Shown in pieces: positions 7,433-14,471 of a stretch of 15,744 nucleotides of DNA. The notes under the pieces were generated by a model that worked only from the letters and a program-made list of their open reading frames with translations, had not been told where the DNA came from and searched no databases. The stretch is from Clostridia bacterium (lineage in GTDB: Bacteria > Bacillota > Clostridia > Christensenellales > Aristaeellaceae), in contig JAEDGL010000043.1 in NCBI GenBank assembly GCA_016297535.1, positions 1 through 15,744 on the forward strand, given 5' to 3'. Within the stretch, counting starts at the first letter, position 1, and each line of letters opens with the position of its first letter. The position numbers and the translations under genes were made by a program.

Positions 7433-7470
7433 CTGAAAAGCGATTCCCGTTGCCGGGAATCGCTTTTCAG
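7433..7470. terminator. Bidirectional terminator between copA and the DUF402 gene
   Basis: A perfect 17-bp inverted repeat, CTGAAAAGCGATTCCCG (7433-7449) with its complement at 7454-7470, around the 4-base loop TTGC. The A4 and T4 tracts in the arms provide a U-rich 3' side on either strand. It starts 16 bases after the copA stop and ends 8 bases before the stop of the convergent gene, so it can serve both. Confidence 0.9.
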
Positions 7471-7478
7471 TATTCAAC

Positions 7479-8042
7479 TTATCCGTCTGGGTTCTCACAA
7501 GCGCTTTCTTTCAGGCGCATCATCTGTTGATAGCAAAACGCTGAAAAATCCTTTCCGTTCTGCAAAAGAAAGCGGTGCAGCCTTTCGCATTCCTCCATGG
7601 CTTTCTGATGCTGACGCGGCGTAATCTCCCCCGTATTCAGCGCATCGTCCAGCTCGTCCTGATCCAGCACATGCAGCACGCCGTCCGGCTCCATCACAAT
7701 ATCCAGGTAAAGATCATCAAAGCATGGGTTTTCCGGATCAGCCAGACAGTTGCCGTTGGTGATGTCAAAATAAATCTGGAGAAGGTCGTTATGCTCATCA
7801 AACATGGCCGTTACCCAAAAATAAGCGTCCCGAAAGGCAAGCTGCAGCCAGGTATCACCCTCTTTGGCAAGCGTTACGCCGTCAATGATCAGCGGCTGGG
7901 TAACCTTTTGCAAAAGCAGAACCGATGCAATGCCCTGCATTCCCTGATAGCTGCATTCGGCACAGGCATATTTTCTTTGCAGGATCCTGTGCCAGTCCGT
8001 ACGTCTCATATCCTTGCGTTTGATGCCGCTCGCCCCCTTCAA
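7479..8042 (-). CDS. DUF402 family protein
   Basis: 187 residues. It belongs to the DUF402 family, beta-barrel proteins some of which are nucleotide phosphatases (the FomD relatives); the function here is unknown. Visible family features are YFDITN (91-96), DDLYLDIV (109-116) and LDQDELDDAL (126-135), an acidic set suited to metal binding. An N-terminal basic KRKDMRRTDW segment (8-17) is followed by a central hydrophobic sheet. A helical C-terminus completes it. The start is uncertain. TTG at 8042 overlaps the engB stop (TTTGA) but lacks a well-placed ribosome binding site. ATG at 8009 has AAGGA too close to it and would remove the KRK segment that I recall as common near the start of this family. 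Translational coupling to engB favours the TTG. Last gene of the lonA-engB unit. Confidence 0.75.
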   Translation of the reverse strand: MKGASGIKRKDMRRTDWHRILQRKYACAECSYQGMQGIASVLLLQKVTQPLIIDGVTLAKEGDTWLQLAFRDAYFWVTAMFDEHNDLLQIYFDITNGNCLADPENPCFDDLYLDIVMEPDGVLHVLDQDELDDALNTGEITPRQHQKAMEECERLHRFLLQNGKDFSAFCYQQMMRLKESACENPDG

Positions 8043-8659
8043 ACAGGGGCATCCGTTTCCTGCACAGGCATTTCTTCCTCATGCAGAACCCGCTCCATCA
8101 GTTCCAGCAGCTTGTCGCGGCCGGTGTTGTCCTCGCTGGAGGAAACGATCACTTCCCAGGGCTGCACCAGCATCTGGCGGCAGATGGGAGCCAGCTGCTT
8201 CATGCGCGCTCCGCGGCTGATCTTATCCGCCTTGGTGGCCACCACGGTAAAGGGAATATCCATCTGGCGAAAATACTGCGCCATGGCCACGTCGTCCTGT
8301 GTGGGGTCGTGACGGATATCCACCAGCAGTAGCACATGCATCAGCAGGGTACTGTCCTGGAAATAGCGATCCATCATGGCGCCCCAGCGTTCTTTTTCTT
8401 TTTTGTCCACCTTGGCAAAGCCGTAGCCGGGCAGATCGACCAGATGAAACTGATCGTTAATCAGAAAGATATTGATCAGGCGGGTTTTACCGGGGGTCGC
8501 GCTGGTCTTGCACAGCTTTTTGCGATTGCACAGCGCGTTGATGAGCGAGCTTTTGCCCACGTTGCTCTTGCCGACAACAGCAAGCTGGGGCAGCCGGATG
8601 GGCGCGTTTTCGTGATACTGCGCCAGGCTGGTTACAAAGGACGCGGATTTGATTTCCAT
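8039..8659 (-). CDS. engB: Ribosome biogenesis GTP-binding protein EngB (YsxC/YihA)
   Basis: 206 residues, the usual length. This essential GTPase takes part in late assembly of the 50S ribosomal subunit. All GTPase motifs are visible: P-loop GKSNVGKS (30-37), the switch region TPGKT (55-59), DLPGYG (75-80), TKAD (142-145) and the G5-like SSSE near 169-172. The ATG at 8659 starts one base after the lonA stop, with AGAGGT (8672-8667) inside the end of lonA as its ribosome binding site. The frame is open further upstream, but that part overlaps lonA and is not conserved in character. lonA followed directly by engB (ysxC) is the B. subtilis order. Its own stop overlaps the start of the DUF402 gene. 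Confidence 0.96.
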   Translation of the reverse strand: MEIKSASFVTSLAQYHENAPIRLPQLAVVGKSNVGKSSLINALCNRKKLCKTSATPGKTRLINIFLINDQFHLVDLPGYGFAKVDKKEKERWGAMMDRYFQDSTLLMHVLLLVDIRHDPTQDDVAMAQYFRQMDIPFTVVATKADKISRGARMKQLAPICRQMLVQPWEVIVSSSEDNTGRDKLLELMERVLHEEEMPVQETDAPV

Positions 8660-8660
8660 G

Positions 8661-11069
8661 TTATGAACCTCTGTATGCATTCGCCTGACTGCCCTGATGC
8701 AGCGGCAGGGGCGTTTCCATTTGTGCTTCGGCAATCACCGGCGGCTCGCACACAAGGGCGGCGCGGATCACCTCGGTTACGTCTTCAACGGGCTTGATTT
8801 CGATGCGCTTGAGGATAGCCTCGTCCACATCCTCCAGGTCCTTCAGGTTTTCACGCGGAATCAGCACGGTGCTGACGCCGGCGCGATAAGCCGCCATCAG
8901 CTTTTCCTTGAGCCCGCCGATGGGAAGCACCCGGCCGCGCAGCGTGATTTCGCCCGTCATGGCCACATTCTGCCTGACGGCGATGGACGTAAGCGCGCTT
9001 ACCAGCGCCGTAATCAGCGTAACGCCCGCGCTGGGGCCATCCTTGGGCACCGCCCCCTCGGGCACATGGATATGAATATCATGCTGTTTGAAAAACTCCG
9101 CCGGAATGCCCCAGCCGTCCGCATGGGCGCGGACCCAGCTAAGCGCGGCTTTGGCGCTTTCCTGCATTACATCGCCCAGCTTGCCGGTCAGTTGCAGCGC
9201 GCCTCCGCCCTGCATTACCGTGCATTCCACCTGCAGCATTTCGCCGCCAACGGTGGTATAGGCCAGGCCGTTGACCACGCCCACGCGGTTGTCCTTTTCC
9301 AGCGCTTCGCGGGTAAAGCGAACCGCTCCCAGATACTTGCCGAGCTTTTCGTGCGTAACCGTTACAGAATCCACCTTTTCATCCAGCATTTCCACGGTGG
9401 CCTTGCGTACAACGCGCGCAATAGTGCGCTCCAGCGTACGTACGCCCGCCTCGCGGGTATAGCCCTCGATGATGGTCTTCATCACCTTTTCGTTGATCCT
9501 GACCGATTTGGGCTGCAGGCCATGTGCCGCAATCTGCTTGGACAGCAGATGCTTGCGGGCAATTTTCAGCTTTTCCTCATCCGTGTAGCTGGGCACCTCG
9601 ATGATTTCCAGGCGGTCCAGCAGTGCGGGCGGGATGGATTCGATGCTGTTGGCCGTGGTAATAAACATGACATGGCTCAGATCAAAGGGCAATTCCATGT
9701 AGTGATCGCGGAAGGCGTCGTTCTGCTCCGCGTCCAGCACCTCCAGCATGGCGGATGCGGGATCGCCGCGGAAATCGCTGCTCATTTTATCAATCTCGTC
9801 AAACAGGAACACAGGATTCATGGTGCCCGCCTGCTTGATGCCGGAAATGATACGGCCGGGGATGGCACCCACATAGGTGCGCCGGTGCCCGCGGATTTCC
9901 GCCTCATCGCGCACGCCGCCCAGCGACATCTGCACAAACTCGCGGCCCACCGCCTTGGCGATACCGCGCACAATCGAGGTTTTGCCAACGCCGGGAGGGC
10001 CCGCAAAGCACAGGATAGGGCCCTTCATGTCCTTCTTCATGCGAAGCACGGCAAGGTACTCAATGATGCGCTCCTTCACCTGCTCCAGCCCGTAATGATC
10101 CTCCTCCAGCACCCTGCGGGCGCGCTTGAGATCCAGATTATCCGTGGTCATCTTTCCCCAGGGCAGGTCGAGAATCCACTCCACATAGGTGCGGCTCACG
10201 CCAATTTCAGGGGTGCCGGGCGCCATGCGGCTAAGCCGGTCCAGCTCCTTCTCCGCCTTTTCGCGCGCCTCGTCGTTGACGGGGGTTTTGGCCAGACGGT
10301 CGCGCAGATCCTCCACATCGGTTGCTTCCTTATCGCCCAGTTCGGTCTGAATGGCCTTGATCTGCTCGCGAAGGTAGTAATCCTTCTGGTTTTTTTCAAT
10401 CTGACGCTTGATGCGCGCCTGCACCTGCTTCTCCACATCGGCAAGCTCCGTTTCGCGCAGCAAAATGGTGCACAGCGCCTCCAGCCGTTCCTTGGCCTTG
10501 AGCTTTTCCAGAATGGCCTGGCGGTCCTCCAGCCGTGTGAGCACGTTGGCGGCAATGATATCGGCCAGCTGGTCGGGCTTGTCCACATCCAGCACAGAGC
10601 GCATGGTTTCCTGAGAAACGCGCATGCTGGCGGTGCAGTATTCCTCAAAAAATTCGTGCGCCGTGCGTACAAGCGCCTTCATCTCGGCGGATTCGCGTGC
10701 GTTTTCCTCGCTGACCAGACGGATATCCGCCATCATGCAGGGGTCTTCCTCCGTAACGGTGTTGAGCACGCCGCGCTGCAAACCCTCCACCAGCACGCGG
10801 ATGCTGTCGCCCGGCAGGTTGAGCACCTGCTTGATCTGCGCAACGGTGCCTACGCGGCACAGATCGTTCTGATGGGGATCATCCACATCGGCGTCCTGCT
10901 GGGCGACCAGAAAAATACGCTGATCCTCCATCATGGCCTTCTCCAAAGCGGCAACGCTCTTGGGACGGCCCACATCAAAATGAAGCACCATGTGGGGGAA
11001 AACCATCATCCCCCGCAGTGCCAGCACGGGCATGTTTACCTGCACGCCCCTGCGCAGTGTTTCCTGCAT
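8661..11069 (-). CDS. lon: ATP-dependent protease LonA
   Basis: 802 residues, typical of LonA. A cytoplasmic hexamer that unfolds and degrades damaged and regulatory proteins. An N-terminal substrate-recognition domain begins MPVLALRGMMVFP (about 13-25). A helical, coiled-coil linker spans about 180-300. The AAA+ module has Walker A GPPGVGKT (357-364) and Walker B LFDEID with Asp424/Glu425. The C-terminal serine protease domain has the catalytic Ser680 in KDGPSAG and Lys723 in LKEKL, 43 residues apart as in E. coli Lon. The ATG at 11069 is chosen because GGAGGAA (11080-11074) precedes it; a start 9 codons upstream has no such site. It lies 130 bases after lonB with a likely promoter between, and is followed by engB after 1 base. 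I see no CIRCE or CtsR heat-shock operator. Confidence 0.97.
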   Translation of the reverse strand: MQETLRRGVQVNMPVLALRGMMVFPHMVLHFDVGRPKSVAALEKAMMEDQRIFLVAQQDADVDDPHQNDLCRVGTVAQIKQVLNLPGDSIRVLVEGLQRGVLNTVTEEDPCMMADIRLVSEENARESAEMKALVRTAHEFFEEYCTASMRVSQETMRSVLDVDKPDQLADIIAANVLTRLEDRQAILEKLKAKERLEALCTILLRETELADVEKQVQARIKRQIEKNQKDYYLREQIKAIQTELGDKEATDVEDLRDRLAKTPVNDEAREKAEKELDRLSRMAPGTPEIGVSRTYVEWILDLPWGKMTTDNLDLKRARRVLEEDHYGLEQVKERIIEYLAVLRMKKDMKGPILCFAGPPGVGKTSIVRGIAKAVGREFVQMSLGGVRDEAEIRGHRRTYVGAIPGRIISGIKQAGTMNPVFLFDEIDKMSSDFRGDPASAMLEVLDAEQNDAFRDHYMELPFDLSHVMFITTANSIESIPPALLDRLEIIEVPSYTDEEKLKIARKHLLSKQIAAHGLQPKSVRINEKVMKTIIEGYTREAGVRTLERTIARVVRKATVEMLDEKVDSVTVTHEKLGKYLGAVRFTREALEKDNRVGVVNGLAYTTVGGEMLQVECTVMQGGGALQLTGKLGDVMQESAKAALSWVRAHADGWGIPAEFFKQHDIHIHVPEGAVPKDGPSAGVTLITALVSALTSIAVRQNVAMTGEITLRGRVLPIGGLKEKLMAAYRAGVSTVLIPRENLKDLEDVDEAILKRIEIKPVEDVTEVIRAALVCEPPVIAEAQMETPLPLHQGSQANAYRGS

Positions 11070-11108
11070 ACTGTTCCTCCAAAGGCCCGGGATCAAAGCG
11101 GGCTTACT

Positions 11109-11145
11109 TGCGGCTGTAAATGCCGCAGCTTATTATTATAGCTGC
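11109..11145 (-). repeat. Two adjoining hairpins at the lonA transcription start
   Basis: Between lonB and lonA two small inverted repeats abut. TGCGGC (11109-11114) pairs with GCCGCA (11122-11127) across 7 bases. GCAGCT (11125-11130) pairs with AGCTGC (11140-11145) across 9 bases. The second brackets most of the -10 hexamer, so at least that one acts, if at all, as DNA rather than RNA. The first would lie in the lonA leader. It could be a regulator site or a leader structure; both stems are short. Confidence 0.35.
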
Positions 11146-11163
11146 AACCACAGCCAAATGCAA
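11135..11163 (-). promoter_or_regulatory. Likely lonA promoter
   Basis: On the minus strand a perfect TATAAT (11140-11135) lies 17 bases from TTGCAT (11163-11158), which matches only the TTG of the -35 consensus. Transcription would start near 11128, about 59 bases before the lonA ATG. This would allow lonA-engB-DUF402 to be expressed apart from lonB. Confidence 0.6.
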
Positions 11164-11199
11164 GCAGCAGAAACTGTTTATTGCCGGGTGCGAGCATCC

Positions 11200-12891
11200 T
11201 TAGCGGTTTGCCTGCGCCGTGTGCTCCTCCGCTGCCATAACTGCGGCGGGCATTGCTGCTGGCAGATCGATCTGCGCTTCGTTGCTTACGGTTTCGGCAG
11301 GCAGGAGCATGGCATCCAGTGCTTCATCCAGGGTGCTGATGGGCACCACCTCAATGGTGGTATGCTCAAAGCGTTCCAGACGGTTTTCCATGGGGATAAG
11401 CACCTTGGTAAGGCCCGCATGCTCTGCCGCTTCCACCTTGCCTGGTACGCCGCCTACGGGCTTGACAAGCCCGCGCACCGATACCTCGCCCGTTACGGCA
11501 ATGGTACCGTCGACCGGGCGTCCCGTGATGGCGCTGGCCGCAACCACGGCCATGGCCACGCCTGCGGAAGGCCCGTCCACAGGCGTGCCGCCGGGAAAGT
11601 TGATATGCAGATCGTAATTCTGCGTGCGGTATCCCATGGCATGCAGAAGCGTCATGACGTTTTCAAGCGAACCGCGCGCGGTGGATTTTCGTTTGATTTT
11701 GCGTCCCTCGGAGCCGATTTCTTCCTCCTCCACAATGCCGGTGATCGTCAGCTTGCCGCTTCCCGGCTGGGCAACGGCTTCAATTTCCATGGTTGCCCCC
11801 TGATGACTGCCGATGATGGCCAGCCCGTGCACCACACCCACACGGCTGTTTGTATCGGCCTTCTGATCCGGGCGGGCCGGATAATGACCGGAGTAGATCA
11901 CCCATTCCACATCCGCCGTGGTGATTTCCGTACGCTCCTCCAGCTGGGCAAGCCCAGCACACATTTGCACAATGTTCACCGCATCCCGGCCGCAGCTGGC
12001 AAAGCGCCCGACGGTTTCCGCATCCTCGCGCTTCATGGTAAAGCCAGCGCGCTCGGCCGCGTGATAGGCAATCTCCGCCACCTCCTCCGGCTCCAGAGCG
12101 CGGAAGTAGATTTCCATGCACCGGCTTCGAAGCGCCGGAGAAATTTCCGAGGGGCTGCGCGTGGTGGCGCCTACCAGGCGAAAATCCGCAGGCAGACCGT
12201 TTTTGAAGATATCGTGGATGTAGCGCGGCGTTGCGGTATCATCCGGGCTGTAATAGGCGGATTCCAGCATTACCTTGCGATCCTCCAGCACCTTGAGCAG
12301 CTTGTTCATCTGAATGGGATGCAATTCGCCGATTTCATCCAGAAACAGCACGCCGCCATGCGCCCTGCTGACAGCGCCGGGCTTGGGCTGAGGAATGCCC
12401 TGTACGCCCAGGGGACCTGCGCCCTGATAGATGGGATCGTGCACGCTGCCGATGAGCGGGTCGGCAATGGCACGTTCGTCAAAGCGCACGCAGGTGGCAT
12501 CCATCTCGATAAAGGGTGCGTTTGGCTTGAAGGGCGTATCCTTACTTTTTTTGGCCGCCTCCAGCACCAGACGCGCCGCACAGGTTTTGCCAATGCCCGG
12601 AGGTCCGTAGATCAGCACATGCTGCGGGTTTTTTCCGCATAGAATGGCTTTGAGCGATTTGATGCCGTCCTCCTGACCAATGATATCCTCAAACGTTGCC
12701 GGACGCACCCGTTCAGCAAGTGGTTCGCTCAGTCTGAGCGCGCGCATCTTTTGCAGCTTCTCATATTCGCGTCCGCTTTCGCGGCGATGCGCAGGCTGCG
12801 CTTTTCGCTGCTGCCGAAGCTGCGTATAAAAGTAAATGCCCACCACGACGGTGACCAACAGCTGAATGCCAAATAAAACAGCACTGACCAA
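11200..12891 (-). CDS. lonB: Membrane-anchored ATP-dependent protease LonB (Bacillus LonB type)
   Basis: 563 residues. It lacks the LonA N-terminal domain and instead has a membrane helix at about 3-22, followed by a charged segment. Walker A GPPGIGKT ends at Lys102-Thr103. Walker B LFLDEIGEL carries Asp185/Glu186. The protease domain has Ser442 in VDGPSAG and Lys485 in GVPGKVEAA, again 43 apart. In B. subtilis this protein is made in the forespore and lies directly upstream of lonA, as here; a sporulation-linked role in this organism is inferred. The start is TTG at 12891, supported by GGAGGG (12904-12899) 7 bases upstream and by the helix that begins immediately. The C-terminal 25 residues are Ala-rich and look disordered. 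I could not identify a convincing promoter in the 212 bases upstream, including no clear sigma-F site. Confidence 0.93.
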   Translation of the reverse strand: MVSAVLFGIQLLVTVVVGIYFYTQLRQQRKAQPAHRRESGREYEKLQKMRALRLSEPLAERVRPATFEDIIGQEDGIKSLKAILCGKNPQHVLIYGPPGIGKTCAARLVLEAAKKSKDTPFKPNAPFIEMDATCVRFDERAIADPLIGSVHDPIYQGAGPLGVQGIPQPKPGAVSRAHGGVLFLDEIGELHPIQMNKLLKVLEDRKVMLESAYYSPDDTATPRYIHDIFKNGLPADFRLVGATTRSPSEISPALRSRCMEIYFRALEPEEVAEIAYHAAERAGFTMKREDAETVGRFASCGRDAVNIVQMCAGLAQLEERTEITTADVEWVIYSGHYPARPDQKADTNSRVGVVHGLAIIGSHQGATMEIEAVAQPGSGKLTITGIVEEEEIGSEGRKIKRKSTARGSLENVMTLLHAMGYRTQNYDLHINFPGGTPVDGPSAGVAMAVVAASAITGRPVDGTIAVTGEVSVRGLVKPVGGVPGKVEAAEHAGLTKVLIPMENRLERFEHTTIEVVPISTLDEALDAMLLPAETVSNEAQIDLPAAMPAAVMAAEEHTAQANR

Positions 12892-13032
12892 CGGTTTACC
12901 CTCCTATCACGGGGTGCTCGCAAGTCCCCTTCTTTCCGTGGTATCTTGTGAGAAAAAGCGTTCTTCCATGTATGGACAGGTCGTAGAAAAAGATGGCATC
13001 CGGGCAGACGGACGGTCCTTCCCTGCATAGTG

Positions 13033-13061
13033 TTGCGAAAAAGACAATTATGTTGTATACT
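13033..13061 (+). promoter_or_regulatory. Likely promoter of darA-holB-ricT
   Basis: TTGCGA (13033-13038) and TATACT (13056-13061) are 17 bases apart. The -10 differs from consensus at one base; the -35 matches four of six. Transcription would start near 13068, about 36 bases before the darA ATG. It lies in the 212-base region divergent from lonB, the longest gene-free stretch in the window; the remainder of that region shows no strong structure. Confidence 0.65.
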
Positions 13062-13103
13062 AAGGTTGGAATCTTACATACCAAAACAGGAGGTATTGTG
13101 TAT

Positions 13104-13433
13104 ATGAAACTGATTATCGCAATCGTACAGGATGAAGATGCTTCCCGTCTGGTTGGTCAGCTGATGAACGACGGCTTTGGCGTAACCAAGCTTGCCACCA
13201 CGGGCGGATTCCTGCGCGCAGGCAACACCACCCTGCTGGTTGGCGTAAACGACGACCGTTTTCAGACCGCGATGGATGTGATCGAAAAGGTTTGCAAAAG
13301 CCGCAAGCAAATCGCTCCCTCCACCTCCTCCATGGTGGGCATGCCGGGCTCCTACTCCCCCTATCCCATCGAGGTTGTGGTGGGCGGCGCAACCATCTTT
13401 GTACTGTCTGTCGACCAGTTTGTTAAGCTGTAA
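13104..13433 (+). CDS. darA: Cyclic-di-AMP receptor DarA (PstA/YaaQ)
   Basis: 109 residues, the usual length of this PII-like trimeric protein (DUF970), which binds the second messenger cyclic-di-AMP in the cytoplasm; its downstream target is unknown. It opens with MKLIIAIVQDED, a typical PII-like first strand. The most conserved block, TGGFLRAGNTTLLVG (33-47), is intact. Thr28, Phe36, Asn41 and Gly47 are at positions I recall as ligand contacts in Staphylococcus and Bacillus DarA/PstA. The Gly-rich B-loop around 84-90 and the EVVVGGATIFVL strand complete the fold. The ATG at 13104 has AGGAGGT (13088-13094) 9 bases upstream. A GTG two codons earlier is too close to that site. It lies 18 bases before holB, as part of the Bacillus-like tmk-darA-yaaR-holB-ricT order, here without yaaR between. 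Confidence 0.95.
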   Translation: MKLIIAIVQDEDASRLVGQLMNDGFGVTKLATTGGFLRAGNTTLLVGVNDDRFQTAMDVIEKVCKSRKQIAPSTSSMVGMPGSYSPYPIEVVVGGATIFVLSVDQFVKL

Positions 13434-13451
13434 TCCGGAAAGGAATCTGTT

Positions 13452-14471
13452 TTGTCAAGTATTGAAACAGAAAGCCGCTTGCCCGCGTTTATGCGCTACG
13501 AGCGTTTAAACGCAGGAATCGGCGTTGTAAAGCAGCAGTTTTCCCGGCAGCAGCCGGTACATGCCTATCTTTTGACGGGCGCTCGGGGCCTTGGCAAGCG
13601 CACGCTTGCCAGGGTGCTGGCAAGCGCTCTGTTTTGTACGTCCGAGGATAAGCCGTGCGGACGCTGCTCAGCCTGCCGCAGGCTGATGGACGGAAACGAG
13701 CCGGACCTTCTGGAGATTTATGCGGATGACGGAAGCACTATCGGCGTTGATCGCGTGCGCGAGATAATCCAGCGGGTGTCTCAGCACGCCTTTGGTACTG
13801 GCTATCGCGTAGTGCTGATTGAGCCTGTGGAAAAAATGACCCTGCAGGCACAGAACTGTTTGCTCAAATCGCTGGAGGAGCCCGTTGCCAACGTTGTCTT
13901 TTTGCTGATGACGCATGAGCTGACCGCCACACTGGGAACCATAGCCTCGCGCTGCGTCCGCGTAAAGCTTGTGCCCTGGCCGGACGATGTGCTGCGTGAA
14001 ACCCTGCTTGCGCTGGGGCACGAAGCAGCCGCGGTGGAAAACGTGCTTTCCCGCTGCGGCGGAAACATTGGCATGGCGCTGGAAATGCTGGATGAAAGCA
14101 GGCCGGACGGCGAGGCGCAGCAGTTTGCCATGGATGCGCTTTCCATCCTCAGCGACGCGGCGGCCGTCAGCCTCAGCACCCGCCTCAAAGAGGACAAGGG
14201 CAGCGCGGACGCATATTTGTGCGCGGTCGAACAGGCCATCCATCAGGCGCTGATGGTACGCACCGGCCAGCTGGACGCTTCGTATCTCAGCCAGTATCCC
14301 TCTCATTGGCAAAAGGCGGCCGGACAGGCCCCTGTATCAGAAATCAACGCGCTTCTCCGCACCGTTTTTGACACGCGGCGCAGGAAAGCAGGCCAGGTAA
14401 ATTGGCAGTCAAATATCGATCATCTGATGATCAGATTACTGGAGGAACATACCAAATGGCAGCAGTTGTAG
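13452..14471 (+). CDS. holB: DNA polymerase III subunit delta prime
   Basis: 339 residues. Part of the clamp loader that places the beta sliding clamp on DNA at the replication fork. It has a P-loop-like GARGLGKR (43-50). The zinc-binding module has Cys62, Cys69, Cys72 and Cys75 (CGRCSAC). The AAA+ core shows YRVVLIEPVEKMTLQAQN near 119-136, then LLKSLEEP near 138-145. The SRC motif (IASRCVRV) is near 165-172. The C-terminal third is helical and less conserved, as usual for this subunit. The start is TTG at 13452, supported by GGAAAGGAA (13437-13445) and by the 18-base gap from darA. An internal ATG at residue 14 has no good ribosome binding site. Its last 16 bases overlap the start of ricT, suggesting translational coupling. 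Confidence 0.93.
   Translation: MSSIETESRLPAFMRYERLNAGIGVVKQQFSRQQPVHAYLLTGARGLGKRTLARVLASALFCTSEDKPCGRCSACRRLMDGNEPDLLEIYADDGSTIGVDRVREIIQRVSQHAFGTGYRVVLIEPVEKMTLQAQNCLLKSLEEPVANVVFLLMTHELTATLGTIASRCVRVKLVPWPDDVLRETLLALGHEAAAVENVLSRCGGNIGMALEMLDESRPDGEAQQFAMDALSILSDAAAVSLSTRLKEDKGSADAYLCAVEQAIHQALMVRTGQLDASYLSQYPSHWQKAAGQAPVSEINALLRTVFDTRRRKAGQVNWQSNIDHLMIRLLEEHTKWQQL

Noticed and set aside
8697..11141. Very long open frame on the plus strand opposite lonA
   Set aside because: It is the mirror of a real, motif-complete Lon gene in a GC-rich genome. The translation is rich in His, Arg and Gln without recognisable domains.
11070..11199. CIRCE or CtsR heat-shock operator before lonA
   Set aside because: Looked for TTAGCACTC-type and GGTCAAA repeat patterns on both strands; none present.
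10990..12642. Long plus-strand open frame opposite lonB
   Set aside because: Antisense shadow of lonB; no ribosome binding site of note and low-complexity, His/Arg-rich translation.
12965..12976. Palindrome TCCAT-GT-ATGGA upstream of lonB
   Set aside because: Only 5 bp per arm and no relation to a recognisable promoter; likely chance.
12892..13032. Sigma-F type promoter for lonB
   Set aside because: Expected from B. subtilis knowledge, but I found no convincing match to the sigma-F -35 and -10 pattern on the minus strand.
12952..13043. Three copies of GAAAAAG in the lonB-darA intergenic region
   Set aside because: Spacing is irregular (34 and 51 bases) and A-rich heptamers are common; no support for a binding array.
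12896..13084. Small minus-strand open frame (62 residues) between lonB and darA
   Set aside because: No clear ribosome binding site, overlaps the darA promoter region, and no recognisable protein features.
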